DNA of 64,000 bases, taken from contig JAEZEQ010000042.1 of assembly GCA_023432985.1 (NCBI GenBank), forward strand, positions 5,834 through 69,833, in the 5' to 3' direction. The notes under the pieces were generated by a model. That model made no database searches. It saw only the letters and a program-made list of their open reading frames with translations, and had not been told where the DNA came from. The stretch comes from Bacteroidota bacterium (GTDB lineage Bacteria > Bacteroidota > Bacteroidia > CAIKAF01). The translations under genes and the position numbers were made by a program. Positions 8,207 to 18,726 of the stretch are shown here, piece by piece; position 1 is the first letter of the stretch, and every line of letters starts with the position of its first letter.

Positions 8207-9856
8207 TTAAGATATTTGAAATTCGGATTGAGAGAACATCACTTCGAACATAGATTTAAGTCGGGTTTCTACAGCATTTATTGCTGCCGGATCTGTAGGG
8301 TTAATCACATAATTGTCCCACGCTGCAACCCAATAAGAATCGGCACCAGGACCGCCTGCAAGGAGAAAACTTTTTAAGAAATCTCTTCCATTTTGCGAAA
8401 TATCATAACTATATAAACGCGTGCATGCTTCCTGAACTAAGGCATTGGGATCTGAAGGGTTAGTGAAGGTGGATACAAAAGACAATATATCTAATTTCAG
8501 GTTTGAAGGACCACCATAATTCAATCCGTTCAAAAATTGTTTCGAAAAATCTATACGTGCCGACAAGGTAGAGGCATTGATCCAGTTCTCATGAAAACCC
8601 GGTGTTTGATAATAAGCTATCCATCCGGCCACCTGTTGAATATTATGCAGCTCCATTCCCATTTGTCCGGTAAACAGGTTCAGTTTATGTAAAGCCATTA
8701 GCAAATCGGGCTCATTGGCGGGCATAGGTGCTTCCAATTCGCGTATAAATCCCATTGCAAAATCATAAGGCGATTTAATATGACAACTCATATGTGCCAT
8801 ATCGTAAAAATGTTCGCTCTTAAACAAGGTTTGCAAAACGGGTAAAATTTCAAAGTTATTCGAAATCAGCTCCTGAGCCAGTGGCTCGATTACATTCGAT
8901 TCTACTCCGGCATCAATTTTATAATACACAAAAAACATATACAGACGGCGCACTATATGCTTAGCTGTTTCACTTTGTGCAAAAATCATATTCAGCAATT
9001 GATCCAGTTCGTTTTCGCCTGCGGCTCCGGACTGACCGGCAATAACTGTATTATTATAAAAAGCAGAAAAAGTTTTGTTTGTAATATCGTGTTCGGCGGC
9101 ATTAAAATAATAACCTGAGGGACTAAGATAATTGATACGATAACCGGTGAGTACTCTGGCTGCGGCTTTCACATCATCTTCGGTATATCCGTTAACACCA
9201 AGGGCTTTACCAACGGTAAACAATTCTTGCAATTCGCGTGCATAATTTTCGTCGGGAGCCGTCTTGGAGTTCAGTTTCCCATTTAGAAATTCCAACATAC
9301 ACGGATCTTTAGAAATCTCTTTAGTGAGCGTTTTCACATTACCTAGAGCATATTGACGAAAAGTCATATTCTGTTTGTATAGCCAGGCGGCAAACATATT
9401 GTTATTATTCGTGGCGAAGTGATTATGCCAAAAGATGACCATTTTTTCGTGTATAGAGGGGCCGGAATTCAAAATATGTTTTCCCCACCAACCTATATAC
9501 GATTCTACGCGAGGGGGATTGGTAAGCGCCACATTGGCAGTAGGTGATTGGTTTACCCAAGTCGTCCCATAGGTCACCCCGTCTGCATCTGCGGGAGAGG
9601 CGTAATAGTTGACCGGAGGCGGAGGCAAAGGGGTTGTTGTAAGCACATTATTCACGGCGGCCGTCATACCAAGGGGCAATAACTGGTCGACCAAATGTTT
9701 TGGTGCACCAAAGCCGGTTCTACGTAATAAATGGCGCACTTGTTTTTCGGTCCATGCACCCGAATAAGGCGTTACTCCACTCGAAGAAATTTTCTGCGGT
9801 GCTGCTTCCGAAAAACCGGAACCGAATAGGTGCTGTACAAAATCTTTTCTGTTCAT
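8207..9856 (-). CDS. DUF1800 family protein, 549 aa
   Basis: The start of the DUF1800 domain is visible at residues 33-60 (WTEKQVRHLLRRTGFG). It continues with FWHNHFAT, the acidic motif NYARELQELFTVG and the pattern YTEDDVKAAARVLTGY. These are diagnostic of the family, whose biochemical function is unknown. The N-terminus MNRKDFVQHLFG has no clear signal peptide, and I see no C-terminal sorting domain, in contrast to its partner. It is the first gene of a two-gene operon with the DUF1501 protein (15 bp gap). A TACATTTC element with TTTG 18 nt upstream resembles a promoter with one mismatch. Cytoplasmic or periplasmic assembly with the partner is inference. Confidence 0.9.
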   Translation of the reverse strand: MNRKDFVQHLFGSGFSEAAPQKISSSGVTPYSGAWTEKQVRHLLRRTGFGAPKHLVDQLLPLGMTAAVNNVLTTTPLPPPPVNYYASPADADGVTYGTTWVNQSPTANVALTNPPRVESYIGWWGKHILNSGPSIHEKMVIFWHNHFATNNNNMFAAWLYKQNMTFRQYALGNVKTLTKEISKDPCMLEFLNGKLNSKTAPDENYARELQELFTVGKALGVNGYTEDDVKAAARVLTGYRINYLSPSGYYFNAAEHDITNKTFSAFYNNTVIAGQSGAAGENELDQLLNMIFAQSETAKHIVRRLYMFFVYYKIDAGVESNVIEPLAQELISNNFEILPVLQTLFKSEHFYDMAHMSCHIKSPYDFAMGFIRELEAPMPANEPDLLMALHKLNLFTGQMGMELHNIQQVAGWIAYYQTPGFHENWINASTLSARIDFSKQFLNGLNYGGPSNLKLDILSFVSTFTNPSDPNALVQEACTRLYSYDISQNGRDFLKSFLLAGGPGADSYWVAAWDNYVINPTDPAAINAVETRLKSMFEVMFSQSEFQIS

Positions 9857-9922
9857 ATGGTTGAATTAAGCTCTGAAATGTACAACGAAAAAACCAAATG
9901 CAAAAACTAAACTACACAAAAA

Positions 9923-12900
9923 TTAGAGCTGCGTTAAAGTCAGACGTATACTTAAACCGGCATTTGTATTGGCCGTTCTGTATTGTCCTGCCATAAAAGG
10001 ATTTGTGCGCATATAATCATAAAACAATCGTACACTTACGCTTTTACTAATGGCATAATCTGCATAAAACTTTACCGTAATATTCTGAGATCCGGCTGTC
10101 ACCGTTTGGGTATAACCCGAGTTCACATCCGGCAATCTGTTTACCGTAGTTTTATTGTCCCGAATTCCAATATCCAGACGCAATTGCAAGTCATTTTCTA
10201 AGCGTTTACCGGCTACAATAAAAGGCAATCTGAGTTTTTCTATACGATAGCCTATACCAAAAATATACTCCATAGTGGTGACATGCGTAACCTGGTTATT
10301 CTGAAAATTCAATGAATAATTCCGATTTTTCTTCACTTCAAACTTAGTTGTAAGCGAGTTTTTCCAGGTCATATCGAGACTAATTAGGGGGCTAAACACT
10401 TCCATCAGGCTGATATTTTGCAAAATATACTGGGGCACAAAATTTCCGTTTGTATCGCGCACAGCTGTGAATCCCAATGCTGTAGGATCTTCCTCGAAGA
10501 GTTGATTATTGGTATAACCTGAAACAGAATAAGAAGATTTATAACCGTGTGAAATAACAAAATTGCGTAAAATTTTCTTGAAAGGTTTCAGGTTACGGAG
10601 TCCGTCATAAGTCACATTCCAGTTAATAGAAGGAATAGTGGGGAACAGGTTAAAATCCCGTTTCGAAGGGTCTACGCCGGAATAAGCCGACATAAAGGCA
10701 TTGAGAAGTACGTCTTGTTGCGACATACCATATCCATCGGCGTAGGCACCTGTACTGCCACTACTATTTGGATTCACCTCACCGAGTCGCCCCGACATTA
10801 CATCGCGGTAATTAAGCATTTGTGTAAACAGTGCCGATCCCGGATCTTTACCGCCGGAAGGGTCAACAAATGCGGTACGAATCATATTATACGAAATCGT
10901 AAAGTTTCCGTTTTGCATAAAGCCTGTAGTGATCCAATCGCCTTCCGTATTATTGTATCGGAATAGACTTTGGGAGCCGGTGGTAAACTGTCGGTTTGCC
11001 GAGAGTTGTATACGCAGACTTTTAATCGGTTCCAGATTGGCATTCACATTCAAATTCGAAGTACGTGAGCGCAGGAAGTAATTATTCAGCGTCGAATCGT
11101 TCGTTAGCCAACCCTGTTGTGCAGCATAAATGGCATAATTAGATCCGCTCCATTGTTCGCCGAAAGTATAAGACAAATGCGATGCATTAAAAGGCCTTCT
11201 GGCGTCCTGCCCCATGAAATTAGAATTGGGCAAATAACCGGGCAAGGTTGTACCATTCGTTTGGGTATAAGTAGCCGAAACATTCTTCACACCGACCAAA
11301 ATACCCACAAAAAAGCGTCCTATTTTGCCGGCATCAAAGCTGCCTTTTTCGCGTTTACCTTCAACGATAACACTTACATTTTTCAGATTTTCGCGTGAAG
11401 TAAATTTCAATTTATTCTTATTTACAACCTCCATACTTCCTCTAATTTCCTTGCCGGTAGAGTCGATTACGCGCACCTTAACCTTTTCGGTTCTCAATTT
11501 GTGTTTAATCACCTTTGCTCTATCCTTACGGAAGCTGAAATTCTGGAATTCGGCCACCACATCCTTCACCTTAGGTCCTTTGTCGGCCGGTTTTTCTTTA
11601 GATTCTTCACCGGGTTTGGGTTGTTTAACCGGTTTTTTATAATTCGGATTATTTAGATTTTTGAGGTAATTGCTTTTATTATAGAGCTGATTGAAATTCA
11701 GATTAGCGGTCAGGTTATAATTATTCGTATTACTTTCCGTATTTCCCCATGGTTTTTCTAATTCGCCCGAATTCGGATTACGCAGTAATTGTCCGGTTTG
11801 ATAATTATAACTGGCGCCGTATGTACCCGCCACGTTCATCCAGTCTGTAGCCGGGAATTTACTGAAAGGAATGGTATAAGTTGCCGTGAAATTCTGGGCA
11901 TAATTGGTTGTACGCCCAAAGCGGAAGAAGCGATCGCGCACCAATTTACGGTCGGCCTGATTCTTTCCGTCTCCGTCATTTTCGTCTATACGTGCATTTT
12001 GAATGGCATTATACTGCACATTAAACGACTTAAAAATGGCAATATTAAAATCATAGGTACGGTTCCATACAAAATTCTTGCGGAAAGAAGGCAGGATTAA
12101 AAGATCATAATCGGAATTATTTCTGAAGAGCAATTCGTTATAATCGCGTTGAATATCGCTTCGGAAGGCAAAGTTTTTAGGCACCAAAGTCGCATTAAAG
12201 TCCTTAAGCCATCTCAGCCATTTCGATTTATTCTTAATCTTCTTAAAGGGTTCCCAGTAGGGCACAGTGGGTGCAAAAGTGTAACCAAGGACGGCTCTGT
12301 GCTTAATGGTATTATCCATTTCGACCTGATAATTTCTAATTTTCACCTCATCATATGCATAGGTAAAATCAAAATTTGCCAGATCCCAGAACATTATATT
12401 TTTCTTATTTCCGGTACGGTTTTTACGCACATTAGTCAGGTTCCACGAGAAGCGGTCGATACGGCTTACCGATCTATGGCGCAGGGAGTCGCGGGCATCA
12501 TTGGTCGGCAAATCGCTCAAGGCATCTCTAAATCGGATATCACCTTGAATGGGGTCGAATTGTGGACGAGAAATTTGGGTACCATATCCGATAAAAATGG
12601 GAACGGTTAAGCCCCATTTAGAAGGAGTAAACTTAGCCAATTCGAGGTTGGTACTTATATCTACGGCCAATACATTATCCCTTGAGCGTTGCAGGGGTTT
12701 CATATCAATAGCTCCAAAACCGGCGGTTGTATAAGACACGCTGGCATTGAAATTACCCAAATCGGCCAATTGTGCCTGAACGCGACCTATAGCCGCCCAT
12801 CCGCCTTTTTCGAAATAATCCGTCACCCTCAATTCATTTACCCAAACCTGCGCATCAAAGGCTTCGCCCATATCTGCATCATCGTATGGATTTCCGGCTT

Positions 12901-15900
12901 TAAACGGATTTCGAACGCCGATCATAATCGTTTTTATATCGCGCAAATTCGGATTACCGCGCACCGAAATACGGTGTCCGCTTTCGAGCATATCGGTAAA
13001 TAATTGGGCTGTACTTATAGACTGTTGATTTCTTTTACGTTTCAATTCGGGGAATTCCTGAATGGGTATCACCATTTTATTATCCAGCGGCCAAATATTA
13101 TCTACTGCTTGTTTATCGGAAGCATTGTTATCGGAAAAAATAACGGGAATTTCGTATTCGTAATAATTTTCATTTGGATCGGCTCCGAGTCTCACAAACA
13201 CAGTCAGGTCTCCGGTTTTCAAGTCCTTATCCGGATTCTCGGCATGTATAAACATTTCCATATTTTTATATGCGCGTAAATCCAGTGCTGCATTTTTGTA
13301 CACCCCTTTTGCAACTCCGTCGGGAAGATTTTTCACATCAAGCACCAGCGATTGTTCGTTCAATGCTTGTAAATTGGGATTCGAAGGGTCAATTTCGCGT
13401 GTAATGCCCGGTGGTAATTTATAATTAAAGGGTTGTTTTTGGGAATTTTCTTCGATATTCACTGTGAACACACTTAAAGCAGGTTCTTGTGAGGGCGGAG
13501 CAAGTGGGAAAGGATCTTCGAGGTCGCCTGCAAAGCGTCTCCAATCGGCGCGCACCAATTCGAAACGACCGAAACGCAAAAATATATCATCGGGGAATCC
13601 GTGCAAAACCATTCTCATAAAACGAATAGAACGAAAATCGGTTATTGCACCAAAGGCTTCTTTATCCTCTGTACGCACGGGTACTCTAAATTGATACCAC
13701 ATCACTTTTTTCTGTTGTCCGTTAGGAGCTTGAGCCGAAGTTTCGCGCGCATCGGTGATGAAATTCTGGCCTACCACCAAATCATCCTTTTTCAGACTAA
13801 TGCGGTATTGGAAATAATTTTCGCTCTGGTTGAGTGTATTATCGTTATTAATATCCTCGCTATTGGGTATTTGTGTTTGGGCTGCATCTATACTTTCTGC
13901 GGGGGAGTTTGCTTCGGGGAATTGATAATAGCGATAACGGTCGTGTATATGTTCGCCCGCTGCCGGGGTAGTCAAATCGTCGTTATATGCCCCAACATAA
14001 TGTCTGTAATCGTCAGCAGAGGGGTCATTATTCATTTTATCCAATACATTCTGATCGGTAATAACTCCCGCGATTTGACCAAGGAATGAGGAAAAATGAG
14101 TGCGTTCTTTCTGACTCACAATTCCATCTAAACCGGCATCGAGCAAGGCTCTTTCATCGGGTTCAGAGGAGAAATTTTGGTTGATCAACTGTTGTCCGGG
14201 TACATAGCCCCATACGGATGAAGAATCGTTTACGAAAGTATTTTGTCCTGCAGCCAATCCGTTTTCGAAGAAAAACTTACCATCCTGCATAATATCCTCG
14301 GTCATATTTCCAATTTGTAGCAGGAGTTCGCCCCCACCATCGGGCAACAAGTTTTTGTTTGTAGAATTAGGGTCTCCCGTAGTCCACTGTTTCAGTTGAT
14401 CCAAATCTCCATCAAAAGGATCCATGAGCCAGAATTCGATATAATCGATATTGGTACCATCCCAATCGGTCGTTTCCACGCGGCGCATCATAGAACCGAA
14501 ACTTTTACGCGGATCAATAATTTTTCCGTCAGGGCCTAAACTATTGACATCGAAATTATAGGGACCTCTTTCATCGGGATAAAAATTCACATCCAGTATG
14601 GGCAAATTGGGTTGTTGTTGAGGGGGCAATTGCAAATTGGGGAAAAGTTCGACTATACGTACCTCGCGGGTATAATTATTCGAACGGGAATTTTTATCCT
14701 GACTAATTGGTTTGGGTGTTGCTTGTTGTCTGAAGAAAATGGGATCCATATTGTACCATGTAAGTACGGCCCGTCCATAACCACTTTCTATATTATTAAA
14801 TTTCTCGGCATGCGGAAAGCGGGATGCTTGTTTATGCGGCACGCTACCCATTTTCCAGGGCACAAAATTCCGGATATCGAGCACCGTTTCGGCACTTTCG
14901 AAATCGTCTACCTGCGATACCCCAACCTTACGGGAATCCTTATTGGAACCATCTACAGTTTTTTTATCCCGAATAACCTTATTATAACCGGGAATTAGAT
15001 GTGCAAATTCGCCCGTAGCCGAAATGCGTGATGGGGCTTTGGTATTGATGCCGGGAATTTTATCAATCAGTCGCGTGAGCCATGGAGCTTCTTTAGAATA
15101 AGAAATATCGAAACCCCAGATGGTATTATTTATTGGTTCATCGCCAATACCAACCTTTTGCGTAAAAGGTCTTTCCATCAGGTTCATAATGGTAGCACCA
15201 AAAGCTATATGTTTATTGAGTTTATAATCGAATCGTCCACCCATTAGTCGTTTTTGTTGTTGGTTGAACAACTCATTGGTTTCCATACTCACCTTAATAG
15301 GTGTTCCGGAAGTAAGGAGACTTTGATTGATAATTTTCACCCGGCCCAGGGTATAATCGACCGTATAATCCACATTCTCCGTCAGCAATTGACCACCGGC
15401 GGTAACCGATACCGAACCTTTTTCGATATTAATGGCATTAAGCATGATTTCGGAGCTGGCATCACTTTGGTATTGGCCGCCGAGATAAAAGCGGTTGCGT
15501 TGTGTATTGAGTTCGGCCAGGGTTTGAATAGTGGTATAGAGCGAATCGAAGGCGTATTTATCGGCAAGGGCCGGGGATCCTAACTTTTCACGCAAAAACT
15601 GACCAAAGGGTTCACGCATGGGAAAGATTATGCGACCGCCTTGAACTTGGATTGTAATCCCATTTATAAAGTCGAAAAATCCATCCGGTTGCTGGTCATT
15701 ATTTTGGTTCAATTTATCCAGATTAAACACGCGCAATAAAGGTGTTTCCTTAACTCCGCCCGGCAATTGGGGGTCCGGAAGATAATTAATTAGGGCTCCG
15801 TTTTCCACATCACGGTATAAGATTTGGAGCATAAAATCTTTATCGGACACTTGCCATGCACCCAGCGGATAAATATTCTTCATCATCCAGTGCCAGTTGG

Positions 15901-17311
15901 GCTGACTTGTATTGAGGATAGTACTTTTGAGCAATTTCAACATCAAAACATTGGGCGAAGGCAAGTCGGTAGAAAACTCCCCTACTTGATACAATTTCCC
16001 GTCTGCACCAACATACTGATAAGCTACGGCCAAAACTTCGTCCGTATTCAAAGGTTGATTGAGGGAGATATAACCGAGCAATTCGTTGTATTGATACTCG
16101 GAGGGACTAAGCAATCGAGCATTATTCAGATATTCAATTTCCTGTCCGCCCACCAAAGATTGGAATTTGGGAGAAGAAATCGTACTACGGTCGTATTGGG
16201 TCCAGGTATTTGGACTATAGGCTGCGATGGCATTATTATCGGGATAAGAGGCTGTACCCGGATTGGTATTCACCGGCCAGTTATTCTCGCCGAGGGGCAA
16301 AACACCCACAATATTTCGCACATTTTCAACCGCATTAATCCGGTTCGTAACCCAAACCTCAATACGCGTGATGCGCACATTAGAATTAATGAGCGGTATA
16401 TTTTTCAGAGCATTATCATATTGTTGTTTAAAATACTCACCTAAGAAATAATGTTTATTGGCTTCATATTTGGCGGCAGAAACTTCAAATTTCTGAATTT
16501 GTGCTCCACCTTGCACGTTGATTTCCTCTCTTTTTCCTCTTTGTTGCGAAAACACTCCGGTAAAAGTTGCGCGTCCGAACTGAAGGCCGAGTTTACCTCC
16601 GAAAATACTTTGTGCACCATTGATAAGCGTTGTATTCAGCGGCAGAGAAACATTACCAAATTCAATAACCTTTAAAATATCATCTTCTTTTCCCTCATAT
16701 TTGAGGTTCATTTTATTATTAAAATTGAAGGATTCCTGGGTATTGAAATTGGTATTGAGATTTATTTTATCGCCAATTTTTCCCGTTACGCCCAATTGAA
16801 TATTTTGGTCGAAATTAAAATTCCCGGTTCTTCTTTGTTTCACCGGAATAGATGGGTTATCGTTTCGGTTTCCCATATAACCCATGATAAGCTCAACCGT
16901 ACCATTTGGACGTATATCAATCGTACTGGATCCGAAAATTTCGCCGAACTTTTCGCCCAAATCTATTTTTGGAATCAGGCTATTGTTGTCTTCACCTTTG
17001 GCGCGTGCTTCTTCTTTTTCTCTCCAGTATGCTTCGAGTTGTTTACGTTGTTCTCTTTCCTGATACTCTTCGAAGCTGAGTTTTTCGCGTCCGATTTCGT
17101 TTGAACCTACCTTATATATTATGGTATAAGTATGCGTTTTTTCATCATAAAGCACCTCTTCGATAACATTCGAAGGATCGTTCATATACACTCCTCCGCT
17201 ACCTGCATTTTCGGGATTCAAGGGATAGGGTAATGAATCCACCGGTGTTTGTGCGAACAGGGCAAACGAAAATAGGCAAAAGGCCAAAAGAGTTAATGAT
17301 TTTTGAATCAT
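9923..17311 (-). CDS. sprA: Cell-surface protein SprA (Sov), T9SS outer-membrane translocon
   Basis: This giant outer-membrane protein (2462 aa from the chosen start) matches SprA/Sov of gliding and T9SS bacteria. Established work shows that SprA forms a very large beta-barrel through which cargo crosses the outer membrane. An ATG at 17311 gives a textbook Sec signal (MIQKSLTLLAFC... ending LFAQ). A GTG at 17329, overlapping the ruvA stop, would add six residues. The N-terminal region has a Glu/Lys/Arg-rich helix around residues 80-105; then come long beta-strand-rich repeats with SprA-type blocks and a C-terminus ending RLTLTQL. The ruvA-sprA neighbourhood is conserved in the phylum. It would serve the four or more sorting-domain proteins in this window. 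Confidence 0.97.
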   Translation of the reverse strand: MIQKSLTLLAFCLFSFALFAQTPVDSLPYPLNPENAGSGGVYMNDPSNVIEEVLYDEKTHTYTIIYKVGSNEIGREKLSFEEYQEREQRKQLEAYWREKEEARAKGEDNNSLIPKIDLGEKFGEIFGSSTIDIRPNGTVELIMGYMGNRNDNPSIPVKQRRTGNFNFDQNIQLGVTGKIGDKINLNTNFNTQESFNFNNKMNLKYEGKEDDILKVIEFGNVSLPLNTTLINGAQSIFGGKLGLQFGRATFTGVFSQQRGKREEINVQGGAQIQKFEVSAAKYEANKHYFLGEYFKQQYDNALKNIPLINSNVRITRIEVWVTNRINAVENVRNIVGVLPLGENNWPVNTNPGTASYPDNNAIAAYSPNTWTQYDRSTISSPKFQSLVGGQEIEYLNNARLLSPSEYQYNELLGYISLNQPLNTDEVLAVAYQYVGADGKLYQVGEFSTDLPSPNVLMLKLLKSTILNTSQPNWHWMMKNIYPLGAWQVSDKDFMLQILYRDVENGALINYLPDPQLPGGVKETPLLRVFNLDKLNQNNDQQPDGFFDFINGITIQVQGGRIIFPMREPFGQFLREKLGSPALADKYAFDSLYTTIQTLAELNTQRNRFYLGGQYQSDASSEIMLNAINIEKGSVSVTAGGQLLTENVDYTVDYTLGRVKIINQSLLTSGTPIKVSMETNELFNQQQKRLMGGRFDYKLNKHIAFGATIMNLMERPFTQKVGIGDEPINNTIWGFDISYSKEAPWLTRLIDKIPGINTKAPSRISATGEFAHLIPGYNKVIRDKKTVDGSNKDSRKVGVSQVDDFESAETVLDIRNFVPWKMGSVPHKQASRFPHAEKFNNIESGYGRAVLTWYNMDPIFFRQQATPKPISQDKNSRSNNYTREVRIVELFPNLQLPPQQQPNLPILDVNFYPDERGPYNFDVNSLGPDGKIIDPRKSFGSMMRRVETTDWDGTNIDYIEFWLMDPFDGDLDQLKQWTTGDPNSTNKNLLPDGGGELLLQIGNMTEDIMQDGKFFFENGLAAGQNTFVNDSSSVWGYVPGQQLINQNFSSEPDERALLDAGLDGIVSQKERTHFSSFLGQIAGVITDQNVLDKMNNDPSADDYRHYVGAYNDDLTTPAAGEHIHDRYRYYQFPEANSPAESIDAAQTQIPNSEDINNDNTLNQSENYFQYRISLKKDDLVVGQNFITDARETSAQAPNGQQKKVMWYQFRVPVRTEDKEAFGAITDFRSIRFMRMVLHGFPDDIFLRFGRFELVRADWRRFAGDLEDPFPLAPPSQEPALSVFTVNIEENSQKQPFNYKLPPGITREIDPSNPNLQALNEQSLVLDVKNLPDGVAKGVYKNAALDLRAYKNMEMFIHAENPDKDLKTGDLTVFVRLGADPNENYYEYEIPVIFSDNNASDKQAVDNIWPLDNKMVIPIQEFPELKRKRNQQSISTAQLFTDMLESGHRISVRGNPNLRDIKTIMIGVRNPFKAGNPYDDADMGEAFDAQVWVNELRVTDYFEKGGWAAIGRVQAQLADLGNFNASVSYTTAGFGAIDMKPLQRSRDNVLAVDISTNLELAKFTPSKWGLTVPIFIGYGTQISRPQFDPIQGDIRFRDALSDLPTNDARDSLRHRSVSRIDRFSWNLTNVRKNRTGNKKNIMFWDLANFDFTYAYDEVKIRNYQVEMDNTIKHRAVLGYTFAPTVPYWEPFKKIKNKSKWLRWLKDFNATLVPKNFAFRSDIQRDYNELLFRNNSDYDLLILPSFRKNFVWNRTYDFNIAIFKSFNVQYNAIQNARIDENDGDGKNQADRKLVRDRFFRFGRTTNYAQNFTATYTIPFSKFPATDWMNVAGTYGASYNYQTGQLLRNPNSGELEKPWGNTESNTNNYNLTANLNFNQLYNKSNYLKNLNNPNYKKPVKQPKPGEESKEKPADKGPKVKDVVAEFQNFSFRKDRAKVIKHKLRTEKVKVRVIDSTGKEIRGSMEVVNKNKLKFTSRENLKNVSVIVEGKREKGSFDAGKIGRFFVGILVGVKNVSATYTQTNGTTLPGYLPNSNFMGQDARRPFNASHLSYTFGEQWSGSNYAIYAAQQGWLTNDSTLNNYFLRSRTSNLNVNANLEPIKSLRIQLSANRQFTTGSQSLFRYNNTEGDWITTGFMQNGNFTISYNMIRTAFVDPSGGKDPGSALFTQMLNYRDVMSGRLGEVNPNSSGSTGAYADGYGMSQQDVLLNAFMSAYSGVDPSKRDFNLFPTIPSINWNVTYDGLRNLKPFKKILRNFVISHGYKSSYSVSGYTNNQLFEEDPTALGFTAVRDTNGNFVPQYILQNISLMEVFSPLISLDMTWKNSLTTKFEVKKNRNYSLNFQNNQVTHVTTMEYIFGIGYRIEKLRLPFIVAGKRLENDLQLRLDIGIRDNKTTVNRLPDVNSGYTQTVTAGSQNITVKFYADYAISKSVSVRLFYDYMRTNPFMAGQYRTANTNAGLSIRLTLTQL

Positions 17312-17325
17312 TTTCACAGGTTGAG

Positions 17326-17913
17326 TCACAAATATTTGAGTGTTACTTTCAATAGTTTTTCCGTTGATTCGGCATGTGCCGGATCTTGCAATGCTTTATC
17401 CATGGCTTTTTCGGCTTGAGGTTTGGCAAAGCCCAGGGCAATTAATGCGGCCAGAGTTTCGGCTTTAATGGCGGCGGCGCTGCCCATTTCTGGCAAAGAT
17501 AAATCCACCTCCAAATTCGAAACTTTATCGCGCAAATCCACAATAATACGCTGTGCCGATTTTTCACCTATTCCTTTAATCGCCTTAAATGCGCGCACAT
17601 CACCGGAGGCAATGGCTCTTTGCACTTCCTCGGGCGACATAGCCGACAAAATCATACGTGCAGAAGAAGGTCCTATACCCGAAACCGTGGTCAGCAAACG
17701 GAAAACTTCTCTCTCCGATTTATCTGCAAACCCAAACAATAACTCGGCATCTTCTCTATGCACATGCTGCGTATAAAGCAATACGTTTTTCGAATCCTTC
17801 AGTTTCGCATACGTATTCACGGAAATATGGGCAAAATAACCCACTCCCCCACAATCTACAACGATGTGGGCAGGCGAAATTTCCTCCAATATTCCCTTTA
17901 AATGCGTAATCAT
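17326..17913 (-). CDS. ruvA: Holliday junction branch-migration protein RuvA
   Basis: The 195-aa protein has the three RuvA domains. An OB-fold occupies about residues 1-62 (MITHLKGILEEISPAHIVVDCGG). Two helix-hairpin-helix motifs follow (VSGIGPSSARMIL near 75-87 and IKGIGEKSAQRII near 113-126). A C-terminal three-helix domain that contacts RuvB includes ALGFAKPQAEKAM. RuvA holds four-way junctions for the RuvB motor; ruvB is not in the window. The stop is within a few bases of sprA, so ruvA and sprA are probably co-transcribed even though their functions are unrelated. Confidence 0.96.
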   Translation of the reverse strand: MITHLKGILEEISPAHIVVDCGGVGYFAHISVNTYAKLKDSKNVLLYTQHVHREDAELLFGFADKSEREVFRLLTTVSGIGPSSARMILSAMSPEEVQRAIASGDVRAFKAIKGIGEKSAQRIIVDLRDKVSNLEVDLSLPEMGSAAAIKAETLAALIALGFAKPQAEKAMDKALQDPAHAESTEKLLKVTLKYL

Positions 17914-18003
17914 GTTTTTAAGTCCATTTTAACCAATCCGCAAATCTCTTAAAAAAAATCAGAATTCCGATATTTTAATCTATTTTCCAACCCTTCCCAA
18001 GAT

Positions 18004-18015
18004 TTCCCGCGGGAA
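18004..18015. promoter_or_regulatory. Perfect 12-bp palindrome TTCCCGCGGGAA between divergent genes
   Basis: A GC-core perfect dyad in the AT-rich 200-bp space between ruvA (minus) and the thioredoxin-fold gene (plus). It could be an operator, but no regulator can be named and it may be chance. Confidence 0.25.
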
Positions 18016-18092
18016 TGACTTTTAACGATTCTTTAAATTTTTTATTGTTTATTAGATATGCTATTTTTCATAACCCTTCGCTTACATTTCCG

Positions 18093-18100
18093 TATCTTTG
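18093..18100 (+). promoter_or_regulatory. -7 box TATCTTTG of the thioredoxin-fold gene
   Basis: Exact TAnnTTTG match, 13 nt before the ATG at 18114. It rules out a start further upstream, because the in-frame ATG at 18015 would lie before the promoter. An A-rich run separates the box from the start. Confidence 0.55.
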
Positions 18101-18113
18101 CAAAAAAAAAGAA

Positions 18114-18686
18114 ATGGCAGCAACACAAACCATTTTTCTGGAGCCAGGAACGCAGGCTCCGGACTTCTTACTACCTGATGCTGTAAGCGGAAATTTTTAT
18201 TCTTTGGAAGAATTAAAAGGCAAAAAAGGGACTTTAATACTTTTCATCTGCAATCATTGTCCGTATGTACTTCATATTTTGAATGATTTTGTAGCCAAAG
18301 CCCAATCAATTCAAGACAAAGGCATATCTATTATTGCAATCAGTTCCAATGATATAGAAAATTATCCGCAGGATAGTCCCTCTTATATGAAGGAACTGGC
18401 CACACAAAAAAAATTCAACTTCCCTTATCTATATGATGCCGATCAATCGGTTGCTAAGGCCTATAAAGCAGCATGTACACCCGACTTTTTCCTTTTCGAT
18501 GCAAATCTGAAAAGCTATTATAGAGGCAGATACGACCAAAGCAATCATAAAAATAATGAGAAGCCACATGGTTCCGATTTATTACAGGCCATTGATCGAA
18601 TGCTCGAGGGGAAAGAGCCGGACCCCGAAAATAAACCCAGTCTCGGCTGCAATATTAAATGGAAAAACAATCTCTTTCCATATTAA
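18114..18686 (+). CDS. Thioredoxin-fold (AhpC/TSA-like redoxin) family protein, 190 aa
   Basis: The protein starts MAATQTIFLEPG and has the redoxin entry GTQAPDFLLPD. The CxxC active site sits in FICNHCPYV. A cis-Pro region with an extra Cys appears as AACTPDFFLFD, and LYDADQSVAKAY precedes it. There is no signal peptide, so it acts in the cytosol. Members of this NHCPYV group are annotated as thioredoxin or peroxiredoxin-like proteins; their partner is usually unknown. The flavin reductase starts 40 bp downstream on the same strand, and a redox relay from that enzyme is possible (inference). The start is fixed by the -7 box at 18093-18100. Confidence 0.85.
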   Translation: MAATQTIFLEPGTQAPDFLLPDAVSGNFYSLEELKGKKGTLILFICNHCPYVLHILNDFVAKAQSIQDKGISIIAISSNDIENYPQDSPSYMKELATQKKFNFPYLYDADQSVAKAYKAACTPDFFLFDANLKSYYRGRYDQSNHKNNEKPHGSDLLQAIDRMLEGKEPDPENKPSLGCNIKWKNNLFPY

Positions 18687-18726
18687 GATCTTAACTCATT
18701 TCAAACAAATCAAAGTATTTTAAAAC

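Noticed and set aside
15824..16444. Long plus-strand open frame (206 codons) opposite sprA
   Set aside because: It is antisense to a firmly identified sprA, has no recognisable motif and no start signals. Several similar antisense frames appear opposite sprA because of its codon usage.
18683..18694. Palindrome TTAAGATCTTAA after the thioredoxin-fold gene
   Set aside because: It overlaps the stop codon and is AT-rich enough to occur by chance; there is no T-run for a terminator.
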